Translations under genes and position numbers: made by a program
NCBI RefSeq assembly: GCF_003260125.1
Contig: NZ_QHKO01000001.1
Coordinates: 186,001-250,000 of the forward strand
Length of the DNA stretch: 64,000 bases
Source of the DNA: Lujinxingia litoralis
GTDB lineage: Bacteria; Myxococcota_A; Bradymonadia; Bradymonadales; Bradymonadaceae
Reading direction: 5' to 3'
In this document: in pieces, positions 19,155 to 27,943 of the stretch
Numbering within the stretch: the first letter of the stretch is position 1
Layout of the letters: every line of letters starts with the position of its first letter
Notes under the pieces: generated by a model
What the model was told of the DNA's origin: nothing
Database searches by the model: none
What the model saw: the letters and a program-made list of their open reading frames with translations, nothing else

Positions 19155-19832
19155 TCAGTCGCCGTAGTACGCCCCCTCCTCGGCGTCGCGCAGCCCGCAC
19201 ATCGCCACATCCAACCCCTCACACACCATCCCCAGCGCCTGACTCACAACGCACCCCTGATTCTCCCAGCTCAAGCGCCCCGACCACACCTCTCCGGCAC
19301 ACCACAGCTGACAATCCCCCTGCGAATCATCCCACTGCCCACAGTGATGCTTCGCCCCACACACCTCCTCGCAGATCTCCAGCTGCCGATGGCACCGGTT
19401 CACCTCCCCACAACGCTCGGACTCCTCTACGCACCCGACCACCGACTCCGGGATTGCGTCGCTCCCCTCCTCCTCACAACGCTCCACGCAACTCACCAGC
19501 GCCTCGTCACTGCCCCCGCACCACGCCACCTTAAAACACGTCACGCGGCACCGCCGCGCGCGCGCCCTCTCTTGCTCATCCTCGCGCTCGCCACCGTCCT
19601 CACTCGGGCGCATCGAATGCGGCACCGACGCCTTATCATCGCCCCGGAGTGACTCGTCGGCCTCCGCCTCATCGCTCTTCCCCTCTTCCACCGGCACCGG
19701 AATCGCAGCCCCTCGCGCTCGCAGACTTCCCCTGTCCTCGCCTCCGGCACAACCGAAGAGGACACCGGCTATCAGAGCCCAAAAAAGCCACATAAACCTA
19801 CATCCACCTACATTAAAACCCTCACGCATCAT
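19155..19832 (-). CDS. Cysteine-rich lipoprotein
   Basis: 225 residues. A strong ribosome site (AGGAGG) directly precedes a double ATG at 19832/19829. The signal peptide ends in lipobox LFGC (Cys at 28). A Glu/Asp/Arg-rich low-complexity stretch (about 40-92) is followed by a C-terminal domain of about 130 residues with roughly 18 Cys, many paired as CxxxC or CxxxxC (VTCFKVAWCGG, CVERCEEEG). This implies a disulfide-bonded periplasmic or surface module. Family not known to me. Several genera with many secreted Cys-rich proteins show similar designs. Confidence 0.75.
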   Translation of the reverse strand: MMREGFNVGGCRFMWLFWALIAGVLFGCAGGEDRGSLRARGAAIPVPVEEGKSDEAEADESLRGDDKASVPHSMRPSEDGGEREDEQERARARRCRVTCFKVAWCGGSDEALVSCVERCEEEGSDAIPESVVGCVEESERCGEVNRCHRQLEICEEVCGAKHHCGQWDDSQGDCQLWCAGEVWSGRLSWENQGCVVSQALGMVCEGLDVAMCGLRDAEEGAYYGD

Positions 19833-19974
19833 CCCCTCCTATTCGTCGTTAAAGTCGGGCTACCGAACCGGACAAACTCCGGTCCCCCTCGTATAAAATG
19901 CAATCGCGTCAGAAGCCGTGCGGGCTCCCCTACCCCTGTTATCGAAGCCCTCACCCCGACATTGCGTCGCCCCT

Positions 19975-20016
19975 CTAAAAAAGATCAAAAAAGCTCCCGC
20001 GCTTGCGCGGGAGCTT
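19975..20016 (-). terminator. Rho-independent terminator for the TIGR04086-like membrane gene
   Basis: Perfect twelve-base stem AAGCTCCCGCGC / GCGCGGGAGCTT with a two-base loop (19991-20016). A-rich sequence on the left supplies a U run for transcripts from the minus-strand gene that ends at 20088. Confidence 0.88.
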
Positions 20017-20087
20017 GTCTACGCGACGAACCTCTCTCACTGGTTCGCGCATCGGGGCTTACTCAGGGTGCAACACAGCTCTGAACC

Positions 20088-20849
20088 TCACACCTCACGA
20101 GGGCGCAGATGGCGCTGGGCGCGGACTCCTCCACGCTCAATTACCTCTTCTTCACTCAGCGACGCCGAGGCCAGGCTACTCCCCAGCGCACAGGCCAGCC
20201 CGCCGAGCAGAATCACCACAAAAGCCCAGAACGACGCCGTCGCCAGGGCCGTCGAGGCCTCCTGGCTGGCCACCATCGCACTGGTCTGCAGCTGATCCAA
20301 CTGCTCGCCGGTCAGTCCCAGCTGCGCCGCCTGAGCTTCCAGCTGCCCCAGCATCCCGGAAGCCGCCGTCGAGGCGATCAGTCCGCGGGCGATCACGCTA
20401 AACGCCCCGCCAATCACGCTGCCCACCGCGGTCGTGACCACAAAGAACATCGACACCATCGCCACCGCCCAGGTCACAACCCCGTGCAAAAGGCTCTCCT
20501 GACGGTGATGGACCCCGGAGAGACGGCCGGCGACCCACCCCCCGAAGAAGAGCGAAATCAACGCGCTGATCGTCCACCAGATCGCCGTACCAAGGCCCAG
20601 CGCCTGATTGCCGTTAAATGCGTCAAAGGTCGCCGCCCCGATCGCCAGACCCAACACGTTGAGCAACGTCAGCGATACAAAGGTCACGAAGACCCCGGAG
20701 ATGATCGCCCCCCACCGCACCTGGGAGACCGGGCGGTCGACCCGGTTGGCGGCGATCGCCTCCATCACGACGTCTTCCTGATAGGCATGAGCTCCGCTGG
20801 GAGGCTCGGTGCCATACTCCTGTCCACTGCCTTGTTCCTTGTTCGCCAT
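20088..20849 (-). CDS. Multi-pass inner-membrane protein (TIGR04086/YrzE-like)
   Basis: 253 residues from ATG 20849, supported by GGAG six bases upstream. After a hydrophilic N-terminus, VRWGAIISGVFVTFVSLTLL begins a membrane region matching the pattern of small YrzE/TIGR04086-type proteins (RVxWGAIxxG). Four or five helices follow, including TAIWWTISALISLFFGGWVAGRLSG and a long C-terminal helix (FWAFVVILLGGLACALGS). The function of the family is unknown. It is monocistronic, with its own terminator. Confidence 0.7.
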   Translation of the reverse strand: MANKEQGSGQEYGTEPPSGAHAYQEDVVMEAIAANRVDRPVSQVRWGAIISGVFVTFVSLTLLNVLGLAIGAATFDAFNGNQALGLGTAIWWTISALISLFFGGWVAGRLSGVHHRQESLLHGVVTWAVAMVSMFFVVTTAVGSVIGGAFSVIARGLIASTAASGMLGQLEAQAAQLGLTGEQLDQLQTSAMVASQEASTALATASFWAFVVILLGGLACALGSSLASASLSEEEVIERGGVRAQRHLRPREV

Positions 20850-21177
20850 GTCTGACTCCGCTGCTGACGTCGGCGATCGGCCGGGCGAGTGGCACAAGCC
20901 GGATCGCGTGAATTCTCGCGCTGCCGGATGCCCCCGCTGGGCCTTCCGGCGCCACGCGGCGAGTGTGGTGTCGGCACGCCCCCTCCGTCCGCGGGGGACC
21001 GGTCAGGCGGGCCGTGTTTGACCCCGAACTTAAACGCCTGACTCCGCCCACCAAACTCACCCCCTCCACCCTTGCCATCAATGCGGCCCCCTCTTATCTT
21101 CTGCCGGCCTGACGAGCCATTTTCCGGCCCCGCGCCCCACCGCTCGTCTGTAATGCCCACGCCCCACCGGAGACTTC
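20850..21177. other. Intergenic region between divergent membrane-protein and argS genes
   Basis: About 330 bases holding both promoters. Short open frames on both strands are Arg/Gly-rich and lack ribosome sites. I see no convincing hexamers, T-box, leader peptide or other riboregulator in front of argS; GGAG seven bases before its ATG is the only clear signal. Confidence 0.5.
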
Positions 21178-23103
21178 ATGCGCATTTCCGAGATCGAAGC
21201 CCACCTTATCGAGCTCAAAGACAAAGCCCTGGCCGCCTTTGACATCCCCGCCGACGTCGCCAGCCAGATCAGCCTGGCCAACCCGCCGGACCCCACCATG
21301 GGCGACCGCGGGTTCCCCGTCTTTCTGCTGGCCCGACAGCTGCGCAAAGGCCCCCCGCAGATCGCCCAACAACTCGTCGACGCGCTCCAGCCCCTGGTCG
21401 CCGATGACCCGCTCATCAGCGAAGTCAGCGCCGCCGGTCCCTACGTCAACCTGCGCCTCAACCCGGCCCAACTTGCCAACATCGTGATCTCCGAGGCCCT
21501 CGACCGCGCCGCCGACTTCGGCTCCCAGGTCCTCGACGGCCAGAAGATCATGATCGAGTTCAGCGCCCCCAACACCAACAAGCCCCAGCACCTGGGGCAT
21601 GTGCGCAACAACCTGCTGGGCGACTCCGTCGCGCGCATCCTGGACTTCGCCGGCCACGACATCACCCGCGTCAACCTCATCAACGACCGCGGCATTCACA
21701 TCTGCAAGTCCATGCTCGCCTACCAACGCTTCGGCCAGGGCGAAACCCCCGAGAGCGCCGCCATCAAAGGCGATCACCTGGTGGGCAAGTACTACGTGCG
21801 CTTTGACCAGGCCTTCCGCCAGGAGTACGCCGACTGGCAACACACCGAAGCCGCCCAGGCCCGCTTCGAAGCCTGGCTCAACAGCCCCGAGAGCAAAGAC
21901 GCTCGCAAGGCGCACGGCGACGACGCCCAAACGCTGCTCCCGGTCTTCTTCTCCGCCTTCAAAGACATCTACTTCAACACCTTAAGCGAGCTCGGCGGCG
22001 CCGCCCGTCAGATGTTGCGCGACTGGGAGGCCGGCGAACCGCAAGTCGTCGCGCTGTGGAAGACCATGAACCAGTGGGTCTTCGACGGCTTCGACGAGAC
22101 CTACGCGCGTCTGGGCGTGCACTTCGACCGCGTCTACTACGAGTCCAACACCTATAAACTGGGCAAATCCATCGTCGAAGAAGGCCTGAACGCCGGCAAC
22201 TTCAAAAAACTCGACGACGGCGCGGTGGTCTGCGACCTGGAGGCCCTCGGACTCCAGGGGCAAAAAGTACTGCTGCGCGGCGACGGAACCAGCGTCTACA
22301 TGACCCAGGATCTGGGCACCGCGCTGGCCCGCTTCGAGGAGTACGACGTTGAGCGCATGATCTACGTCGTCGGCGATGAGCAGAACTACCACTTCGATGT
22401 GCTCTTCCGCATCCTCTCGATGCTGCGCCCCGAGCTGGAAGGCAACCTCAACCACCTCTCTTACGGCATGGTTGAGCTCCCCGACGGCAAGATGAAGAGC
22501 CGCGAGGGCCGCGTCGTCGACGCCGACGACCTGATGGACGAAATGGAAGCGCTCGCCAGCACCGCCGTCGCCGAGCGCTACGCCGACCTCTCCGACGACG
22601 AACAGGCCCACCGCGCCCGCGTCATCGGCCTGGCCGCGCTCAAGTACTTCATCCTCGACTTCTCGCCACGCTCCACCGTGCAATTCGATCCCCAGAAGTC
22701 CATCGACTTCCAGGGACGCACCGGCCCCTACTGCCTCTACAGCTACGCCCGCATCTCGTCGATCGAGCGCCGGGTCGGCGGCTGGCCCAACCTCAGCGGC
22801 CAGGCCCGCGACGCCGCGCTGGAGAGCCTCACCAGCGACCTGGAACTCGCCGTCATCCGTCAACTCCAGGACTGGCCGCGGATGGTGGAGACCGCCGCCG
22901 CCCAGCTCTCCCCGGGCCGCATCACCGAGGCGCTCTTCAACCTCTCCAAGGCGTTTAGCACCCTCTACAACGACGCCGATCACCGCATCGTGGATCTCGA
23001 AGGCCCCCGCAAAGACGGGCTGCTCTTGCTGGCCCGCGCCGTGCAAAACGCGCTCGGCGCCGGCCTGAGCCTGCTGGGCATTGAGACCCTCAACGAGATG
23101 TAA
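21178..23103 (+). CDS. argS: Arginyl-tRNA synthetase
   Basis: 641 residues; charges tRNA-Arg in the cytoplasm. The class I signatures are present: HLGH (138-141) within APNTNKPQHLGHVRNN, and KMKSR (438-442) as the KMSKS equivalent, which in ArgS is often degenerate. The N-terminal Arg-specific domain and the C-terminal helical anticodon-binding domain (YSYARISSIER onward) are both present. Somewhat longer than the E. coli enzyme (about 577), mostly through an insertion after the HIGH motif (about residues 215-285). Ends at a perfect bidirectional hairpin. Confidence 0.97.
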   Translation: MRISEIEAHLIELKDKALAAFDIPADVASQISLANPPDPTMGDRGFPVFLLARQLRKGPPQIAQQLVDALQPLVADDPLISEVSAAGPYVNLRLNPAQLANIVISEALDRAADFGSQVLDGQKIMIEFSAPNTNKPQHLGHVRNNLLGDSVARILDFAGHDITRVNLINDRGIHICKSMLAYQRFGQGETPESAAIKGDHLVGKYYVRFDQAFRQEYADWQHTEAAQARFEAWLNSPESKDARKAHGDDAQTLLPVFFSAFKDIYFNTLSELGGAARQMLRDWEAGEPQVVALWKTMNQWVFDGFDETYARLGVHFDRVYYESNTYKLGKSIVEEGLNAGNFKKLDDGAVVCDLEALGLQGQKVLLRGDGTSVYMTQDLGTALARFEEYDVERMIYVVGDEQNYHFDVLFRILSMLRPELEGNLNHLSYGMVELPDGKMKSREGRVVDADDLMDEMEALASTAVAERYADLSDDEQAHRARVIGLAALKYFILDFSPRSTVQFDPQKSIDFQGRTGPYCLYSYARISSIERRVGGWPNLSGQARDAALESLTSDLELAVIRQLQDWPRMVETAAAQLSPGRITEALFNLSKAFSTLYNDADHRIVDLEGPRKDGLLLLARAVQNALGAGLSLLGIETLNEM

Positions 23104-23166
23104 GCCCTCTCCTGCGGCCGCCTTCATCCACGGCGGCCGGCGAAGCAGGCAATCGCAGATGGCATA

Positions 23167-23204
23167 ACAAAGGCCGCCCGGAGCTCCGGGCGGCCTTTGT
23201 TCTT
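23167..23204. terminator. Bidirectional terminator (34-base perfect palindrome)
   Basis: Arms of 17 bases (23167-23183 and 23184-23200) are exact complements, centred on GAG/CTC, with short A and T tracts at the flanks. It separates the convergent argS and SDR genes. Confidence 0.85.
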
Positions 23205-23230
23205 ACCACGCACGACACGCCACACTGGCC

Positions 23231-24202
23231 TCAGAGCCAGCCTTCTTCGCGATACCACTGCACGGTCTGTCGGGCCCCCTCCTCCAGCCCCAGCGTGGGC
23301 TCCCAGCCCAGCGCCTGCTGAATCGCCTCGTGACCACAGACCCACGACGGCTGCGACATCTCCGCGTACTTATCGCGATTGAAGATCGGCGTGACTCCGG
23401 CCAGCCGCCCGCCGGCCTCACTGAGCATCGCCGCAACCCCGAAAAGCGGCGCCGGAATCGGCAGATGCAGCCCTCGCTTGCCCACCGCGCCGGCGATGAT
23501 GCCGGTGAACTCCCGCCAGGTGTAGCGGCCGCCGTCATCAATGGTGTACGCCGCTCCCGACCCCACATCCTCCAGGCAACGCACCGCCGCACGGGCCACA
23601 TCATGGACGTGAATCACACTCAACCAGCGTGAGCCGTCCCCCAGCACCGGCCCCAGCCCGTAGCTCGCCAGCTGAAAGACCTGGAACATGTCGCGGTCGC
23701 GCGGCCCGTACACCGGAGGCGGGCGCAAAATCGTGACGCCCATCTCCTGGCGTACCCGCAGCACCGCTCCCTCGCCATGCAATTTGCTACGCCCGTAGTG
23801 ACTCACCGGTCGCGGCCGCACTCCCCGCGGCCGCGGCTGATCTCCTTCGCCGGGGCCCTGCGCCGCCGCACTGGAGACGTACACGAAACGCGCCACCCCG
23901 GCCCGGGCCGCCACCTCGGCCAGACGACCACTGGCCACGCCATTGACCCGATACAGATCCGCAGGCGTCTTCCCCGTGGTCATCCCCGCCACGTGCACCA
24001 CCGCATCAACCTCGCGCAGCGATGCCTCCAAGGCCTCGGGCGCCTCCATCGACCCCACCACCTGACTCACCCCCAGCGCGCTCAGATGCGCCACCTTCGA
24101 GGTCGGACGCACCAGCGCCATCACCTCATGGCCCGCCGCCAAGAGCGCCTCGGCCACATGAGAGCCTACAAAGCCCGTCGCACCCGTTAAAAATACCCGC
24201 AT
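23231..24202 (-). CDS. NAD(P)-dependent epimerase/dehydratase (extended SDR)
   Basis: 323 residues from ATG 24202; a GGAGG site precedes it, so the upstream TTG in the same frame is rejected. Rossmann motif TGATGFVGSH (residues 5-14), D-A-VVHVAG strand and catalytic Y-x-x-x-K (YGRSK) are all present, with Ser before it (YVSSAAAQG). The C-terminal part binds substrate (YGPRDRD). The family acts on nucleotide sugars, sterols or quinone-linked substrates; this one is not specified. The next upstream gene (GNAT-like) is 50 bases away on the same strand. Confidence 0.88.
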   Translation of the reverse strand: MRVFLTGATGFVGSHVAEALLAAGHEVMALVRPTSKVAHLSALGVSQVVGSMEAPEALEASLREVDAVVHVAGMTTGKTPADLYRVNGVASGRLAEVAARAGVARFVYVSSAAAQGPGEGDQPRPRGVRPRPVSHYGRSKLHGEGAVLRVRQEMGVTILRPPPVYGPRDRDMFQVFQLASYGLGPVLGDGSRWLSVIHVHDVARAAVRCLEDVGSGAAYTIDDGGRYTWREFTGIIAGAVGKRGLHLPIPAPLFGVAAMLSEAGGRLAGVTPIFNRDKYAEMSQPSWVCGHEAIQQALGWEPTLGLEEGARQTVQWYREEGWL

Positions 24203-24251
24203 CTTATCCTCCAAAACCCACCCGGAAGCCCAACCTCAACCCCATCCGAAC

Positions 24252-25394
24252 TCAGAGCTCCCGCTCATAGATCCGATAGGTTTTGTAGTGTTCCGCCCCC
24301 ATAAAGGCCATGCCCTGGTTAATGCGGTGGTTATCCGAGAGCGTCCAGCTGGCCTCGGCCTCCACATATCCGCTGGAGTAGGCCTTGCGGTGAATCGTCA
24401 CGTAGAGCAGCACGCTCAGACCGCCCAGCACGCTGCCGCGATACTCCCGGCGCACCCCGAGCAAGATCTGCCGAAACGTCTTCGGCGGCCGGGCTTTAAG
24501 GCGGTACAACAACTTCGCCCACCCCAGCGGAAAGAGCTTTCCGTCCAGATCGGCCATCGCCTCGTACACATTGGGCAGGGCCACGGCCATCGCCGCCGGC
24601 TTCCCGTCGACCTCGGCGATCAGACAGAGGTTGGGATCGGCAATCAACCTAAACTGCTGCGCGATCGCGTGCACCTCGGCCCGGGTCAGGGGCACAAACC
24701 CCCAGTTTTTAGACCAGGCGTCATTAAAAATGCTCATGATGATCTCGAGGTCCCCCTCGATATCATTCATGTTCAACGGCCGCACCACCAGGCCGGGGTA
24801 CTCGGCGACGGCATCGGCGATCTGCAACACCGCCTCCGGCGGCTGCTCCCGATTGTAGCGCCAGGCATAGAGGTCTTTGACCCCCTCCAGCCCCGCGCCT
24901 TTGAGAAGGCCGTCGTAGTAGGGCGAATTGTGCGGCATCATCACGTAATTCGGTGAATCAAACCCGTCGACCAGCGTGCCGCACTGCTCGTTGATCGAAA
25001 ACGAGAAGGGCCCGCGCAACCGGTTCATCCCCCGGGCCCGGCACCAGTCCGCGGCCGCCTCCAGCAAGGCCTGCGCCACCTCCGGATCATCTTCGCAGTC
25101 GAAGTACCCGAAAAAACCCGCCCCATCATCATAGGTCTTCAGATGCTCATCATCGATCTGCGCCGAGATTCGCCCCACGATCCGCGACCCGCGCCGCGCC
25201 AAAAAGAGTTCGGCCTCCCCGTGCTCAAACCAGGGATTGCCCCCGGGGCGCAGGTCGTTCCAGACCAGCAGATCAGGCAGGGTACGGTGGTTCGAATCAT
25301 GCTTGCCAATCTCGCGCCCGAAGCGCGCAAACGCCAGCCGCTCTCGCTCACCACAGACCGGCGAGACCCGCAACTCATCACGTTGAGCACCCAT
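24252..25394 (-). CDS. GNAT-like N-acyltransferase family protein
   Basis: 380 residues. The N-terminal domain shows GGNPWFEHGEAELFLARR, then strands leading to RGPFSFSINEQCG and LVDGFDSPNYVMMPHN, a signature of a long, poorly characterised GNAT-superfamily group found in many delta-proteobacteria and Bacteroidetes. The C-terminal domain (about 200-380) repeats a GNAT-like core with LIAEVDGKPAAMAVALPN. The substrate is unknown. Its ATG overlaps the stop of the CcmD-like gene (TAATG), so it is translated as the third gene of a ccmC-ccmD operon. Confidence 0.75.
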   Translation of the reverse strand: MGAQRDELRVSPVCGERERLAFARFGREIGKHDSNHRTLPDLLVWNDLRPGGNPWFEHGEAELFLARRGSRIVGRISAQIDDEHLKTYDDGAGFFGYFDCEDDPEVAQALLEAAADWCRARGMNRLRGPFSFSINEQCGTLVDGFDSPNYVMMPHNSPYYDGLLKGAGLEGVKDLYAWRYNREQPPEAVLQIADAVAEYPGLVVRPLNMNDIEGDLEIIMSIFNDAWSKNWGFVPLTRAEVHAIAQQFRLIADPNLCLIAEVDGKPAAMAVALPNVYEAMADLDGKLFPLGWAKLLYRLKARPPKTFRQILLGVRREYRGSVLGGLSVLLYVTIHRKAYSSGYVEAEASWTLSDNHRINQGMAFMGAEHYKTYRIYEREL

Positions 25395-25681
25395 TACGGC
25401 TCCCCTTCGGCGCCGGTTCCCAGCACCTCATCCAGGCGCCCCTCCAGACGCCCCAGATCCTTCTCCAGCGCCTTCTGCCGACGCATCACAAAAAAGATGT
25501 ACCCGCCGATCATCACCCACAGCACGATGTAGCAGATCATCAACAGCGTCCCACCGGGCACCGAGGTATCCTGCGAGGCCAGCGAAGGCGTGACTTCCTG
25601 TGCGCTGGTCACCGCCGCGCTGAGCATCACCGCGGTAGCCAACGCCACGGCCGCTACCCGGGTATTCTTCGTCTTGTGCAT
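25394..25681 (-). CDS. ccmD: CcmD-like heme exporter subunit
   Basis: 95 residues from ATG 25681. A signal peptide-like segment (VALATAVMLSAAVTSAQ) precedes a single clear membrane helix (TLLMICYIVLWVMIGGYIFF) and a charged tail with MRRQKALEKDL, matching small CcmD proteins that stabilise CcmC and release holo-CcmE. The extra N-terminal signal-like segment is unusual for CcmD. It lies between ccmC and the GNAT-like gene. The assignment rests on position and topology, as CcmD is too short for strong motifs. Confidence 0.75.
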   Translation of the reverse strand: MHKTKNTRVAAVALATAVMLSAAVTSAQEVTPSLASQDTSVPGGTLLMICYIVLWVMIGGYIFFVMRRQKALEKDLGRLEGRLDEVLGTGAEGEP

Positions 25682-25723
25682 TCCTACTCCTCGTCGCGCA
25701 TGGCATCCAAACGCCATGCGTCT

Positions 25724-26431
25724 TCAGATCCCGCGCACCCGCGCCAGGTCTTCTACTTCCAGGTAGAGCCGATCCAGCTCGGCCTCTCGCCAGCGCACAC
25801 GAAAACGCAACCAGAGCAGCGTGGCGAACATCAACAAAAACGCCAGCATGCTCACCCCGAACACCTGCGACATCTCCGTGGCCAGGCCTCCGCCCCCCTC
25901 CCGCTCCACCACCGGGTGCAACCCACCCCAAATGCGTACCGAGTAGTGAATCAGCGGAATGTCCACAAACGCGATCACACCGAGCACCGCCGCGATCTTC
26001 TTCAACCGCTTGCTACTTCCACCGAACTGGCGCAAGAGCACATACCCCCCGTAGAGCAAGAACAGAATAAAGGTCGCCGTCAGCTGCGGATCCCAGGTCC
26101 AGGCCGTCCCCCAGGCCTTGTACGCCCAGAGCGGTCCCGAAATCAGCACAAACACGCAGTAAAACAGCCCCAGCTCCGCGCCGGCCACCGCCCCGTGATC
26201 CCAGTGTTCCCGTGGCGAAAACAGGTAAATCAGGCTGCATACCGCCGTTACCGTGAACCCGGCATACGACGCCATCGCCGAGGGCACGTGCACATAAAAG
26301 ATCTTCTGCACAATGCCCATCGTCTGCTCGACCGGCGCGTAGAAGAAAATCAGCGCCATCGCTGCCAACGTTGCCAGCATGGCGAGCAATGCCACCACCG
26401 GGAAAATCTTCCTGTCGATGAACTTTACCAT
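25724..26431 (-). CDS. ccmC: Cytochrome c maturation protein CcmC (heme handling)
   Basis: 235 residues with about six membrane helices. The tryptophan-rich WWD motif reads WGTAWTWDPQLT (107-118), and the conserved heme-ligand His residues are in YVHVPSA (His48) and IHYSV. CcmC loads heme onto CcmE on the periplasmic side. ATG 26431 with AGGG upstream is preferred to the ORF's earlier starts, which add a hydrophilic tail absent in the family. ccmC is followed by ccmD 42 bases later. Confidence 0.93.
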   Translation of the reverse strand: MVKFIDRKIFPVVALLAMLATLAAMALIFFYAPVEQTMGIVQKIFYVHVPSAMASYAGFTVTAVCSLIYLFSPREHWDHGAVAGAELGLFYCVFVLISGPLWAYKAWGTAWTWDPQLTATFILFLLYGGYVLLRQFGGSSKRLKKIAAVLGVIAFVDIPLIHYSVRIWGGLHPVVEREGGGGLATEMSQVFGVSMLAFLLMFATLLWLRFRVRWREAELDRLYLEVEDLARVRGI

Positions 26432-26762
26432 CGGCCCTTTACCGTCGTATCTACGCGCCGTCCAAATCCCGGAGTTCGACTCCGCAATCGGCACGCGCAC
26501 CCTGCGCGCACCCGCATAATATGGCGCTCTGGCTTCGCCACAACACGGCCTCCCAGGGCCGCATTCCCGCGCCGCTTTAACACGCCCCCCGGACCCTCAC
26601 AAGCCATCGACCTGCTCAATTGACGCTCTCTTGAGCGCTTGTATATACTCCGCGACGATGACAACCTTTTTACGTCCGCACCCTCGCCGCCCTTCTGCGG
26701 CGCGCCATCGCACCTCGCTCGCCACCACCGGGGCGCTGCGTGCCTCCACGTAAGCTGTCGCC
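26432..26762. other. Intergenic region between ccmC and the CpaF-type ATPase gene
   Basis: About 330 bases holding the divergent promoters. The plus-strand promoter candidate is at 26620-26649 (described separately). The ccmC side has no clear hexamers. The leader after the plus promoter (about 110 bases) contains nothing I recognise. Confidence 0.6.
26614..26649 (+). promoter_or_regulatory. Sigma70-like promoter with an inverted repeat at the -35 element
   Basis: TTGACG at 26620-26625 and TATACT at 26644-26649 (18-base spacing; TATATA begins two bases earlier) form a good -35/-10 pair in an otherwise GC-rich sequence. Six-base arms GCTCAA (26614-26619) and TTGAGC (26631-26636) flank the -35 hexamer, which could be an operator. 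It drives the CpaF-type ATPase, pseudokinase and lipoprotein genes. Confidence 0.55.
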
Positions 26763-27872
26763 ATGATCCCTCAGCAAATCTTCGAACAGTCCATCCGACG
26801 CTACTTTCACGTGCTGACTCCCTACCTCGATGACGAATCCGTCAGCGAGATCATGGTCAACGGCCCCAACGACATCTGGATCGAGGTCAAGGGCAAGCTT
26901 CAGAAGACCGACGCCCGCTTCGAGAACGAAGACGATCTGATGGGCGGCGCCAAAAACATCGCGCAGTACGTCGGTAAAACGCTCAACGAACTCAACCCTC
27001 GTATGGATGCGCGCTTGCCCGACGGCAGCCGCGTGCACGTCGTCCTGCCCCCCTGCGCTCGCAACGGGGTCTCCATGGCGATTCGCCGCTTTGGCAAATT
27101 TGACCTGACCATCGACAAGTTGATCAGCTACGGCTCCATCAACCGCGAAGCTGCCAACTTCATCGACATCTGCGTGAAGATGGAACGCAACATCATCGTG
27201 GCCGGCGGCACCGGTAGCGGTAAGACCTCACTGCTCAACTGCGTCAGCTCGCTGATCAGCGATAAAGACCGCATCATCGTCATCGAAGACTCCTCCGAAC
27301 TTCAAATGCAGCAGCCGCACTGCCTGATGCTGGAGACCCGCGGGCCCGACGCCAAAGGTCGCGGCGCCGTCGAGATCGAGCACCTCTTCCACTCGGCGAT
27401 GCGTCTGCGCCCGGACCGCATCGTCATCGGGGAAATCCGTGGCGGCGAAGCCCTCACCCTGCTTCAGGCCATGACCTCCGGTCACGGGGGCACCATGTCG
27501 ACCACCCACGCCACCTATCCCGACGACACCCTGCGCCGTCTGGAAACCATGGCCATGATGAGCGAAGTCGACATGCCCCTGGCCGCCCTGCGCAGCCAGG
27601 TCGCCTCCGCCATCCAGGTCATCATTCAGACCAGCCGATTCAACGACGGTAGCCGTAAAATCACCCACATCTGCGAAGTCCTGGGCCTGGATGAGCGTGG
27701 CGAATACCGCATCCGCCCGATTTTCGTCTTCCGCAACCGTGGCAACGACCCGACCACGGGCAAAGTCATCGGCGAGCACATCGGCCAGGGCAACATCCCC
27801 ACCTTCATTGATGCCGTCCGGGAACGCGGCCTGAATGTCGACGAGCGATGGTTCGCCAAACCCCGTGACTAA
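26763..27872 (+). CDS. CpaF/TadA-type secretion ATPase (second copy, no FHA domain)
   Basis: 369 residues; member of the GspE/VirB11 superfamily of hexameric secretion ATPases. Walker A GGTGSGKTS starts near residue 148, the Asp box follows with VIEDSSELQ, then MRLRPDRIVIGEIRGGEAL (Walker B region) and HGGTMSTTHATYPDD (His box). It lacks the N-terminal FHA and linker of the Tad-locus ATPase. No inner-membrane TadB/C partner is adjacent; next are a pseudokinase and a lipoprotein. It may act with the TadB/C pair at 40-42 kb or with a separate system (inference). Confidence 0.93.
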   Translation: MIPQQIFEQSIRRYFHVLTPYLDDESVSEIMVNGPNDIWIEVKGKLQKTDARFENEDDLMGGAKNIAQYVGKTLNELNPRMDARLPDGSRVHVVLPPCARNGVSMAIRRFGKFDLTIDKLISYGSINREAANFIDICVKMERNIIVAGGTGSGKTSLLNCVSSLISDKDRIIVIEDSSELQMQQPHCLMLETRGPDAKGRGAVEIEHLFHSAMRLRPDRIVIGEIRGGEALTLLQAMTSGHGGTMSTTHATYPDDTLRRLETMAMMSEVDMPLAALRSQVASAIQVIIQTSRFNDGSRKITHICEVLGLDERGEYRIRPIFVFRNRGNDPTTGKVIGEHIGQGNIPTFIDAVRERGLNVDERWFAKPRD

Positions 27873-27943
27873 TTGGTTCTGAAGTCGCGATACCCCTGAA
27901 TAGAACGCTGCCCGCACTCTCCCCTCGCAACGGCCTCCCCACC

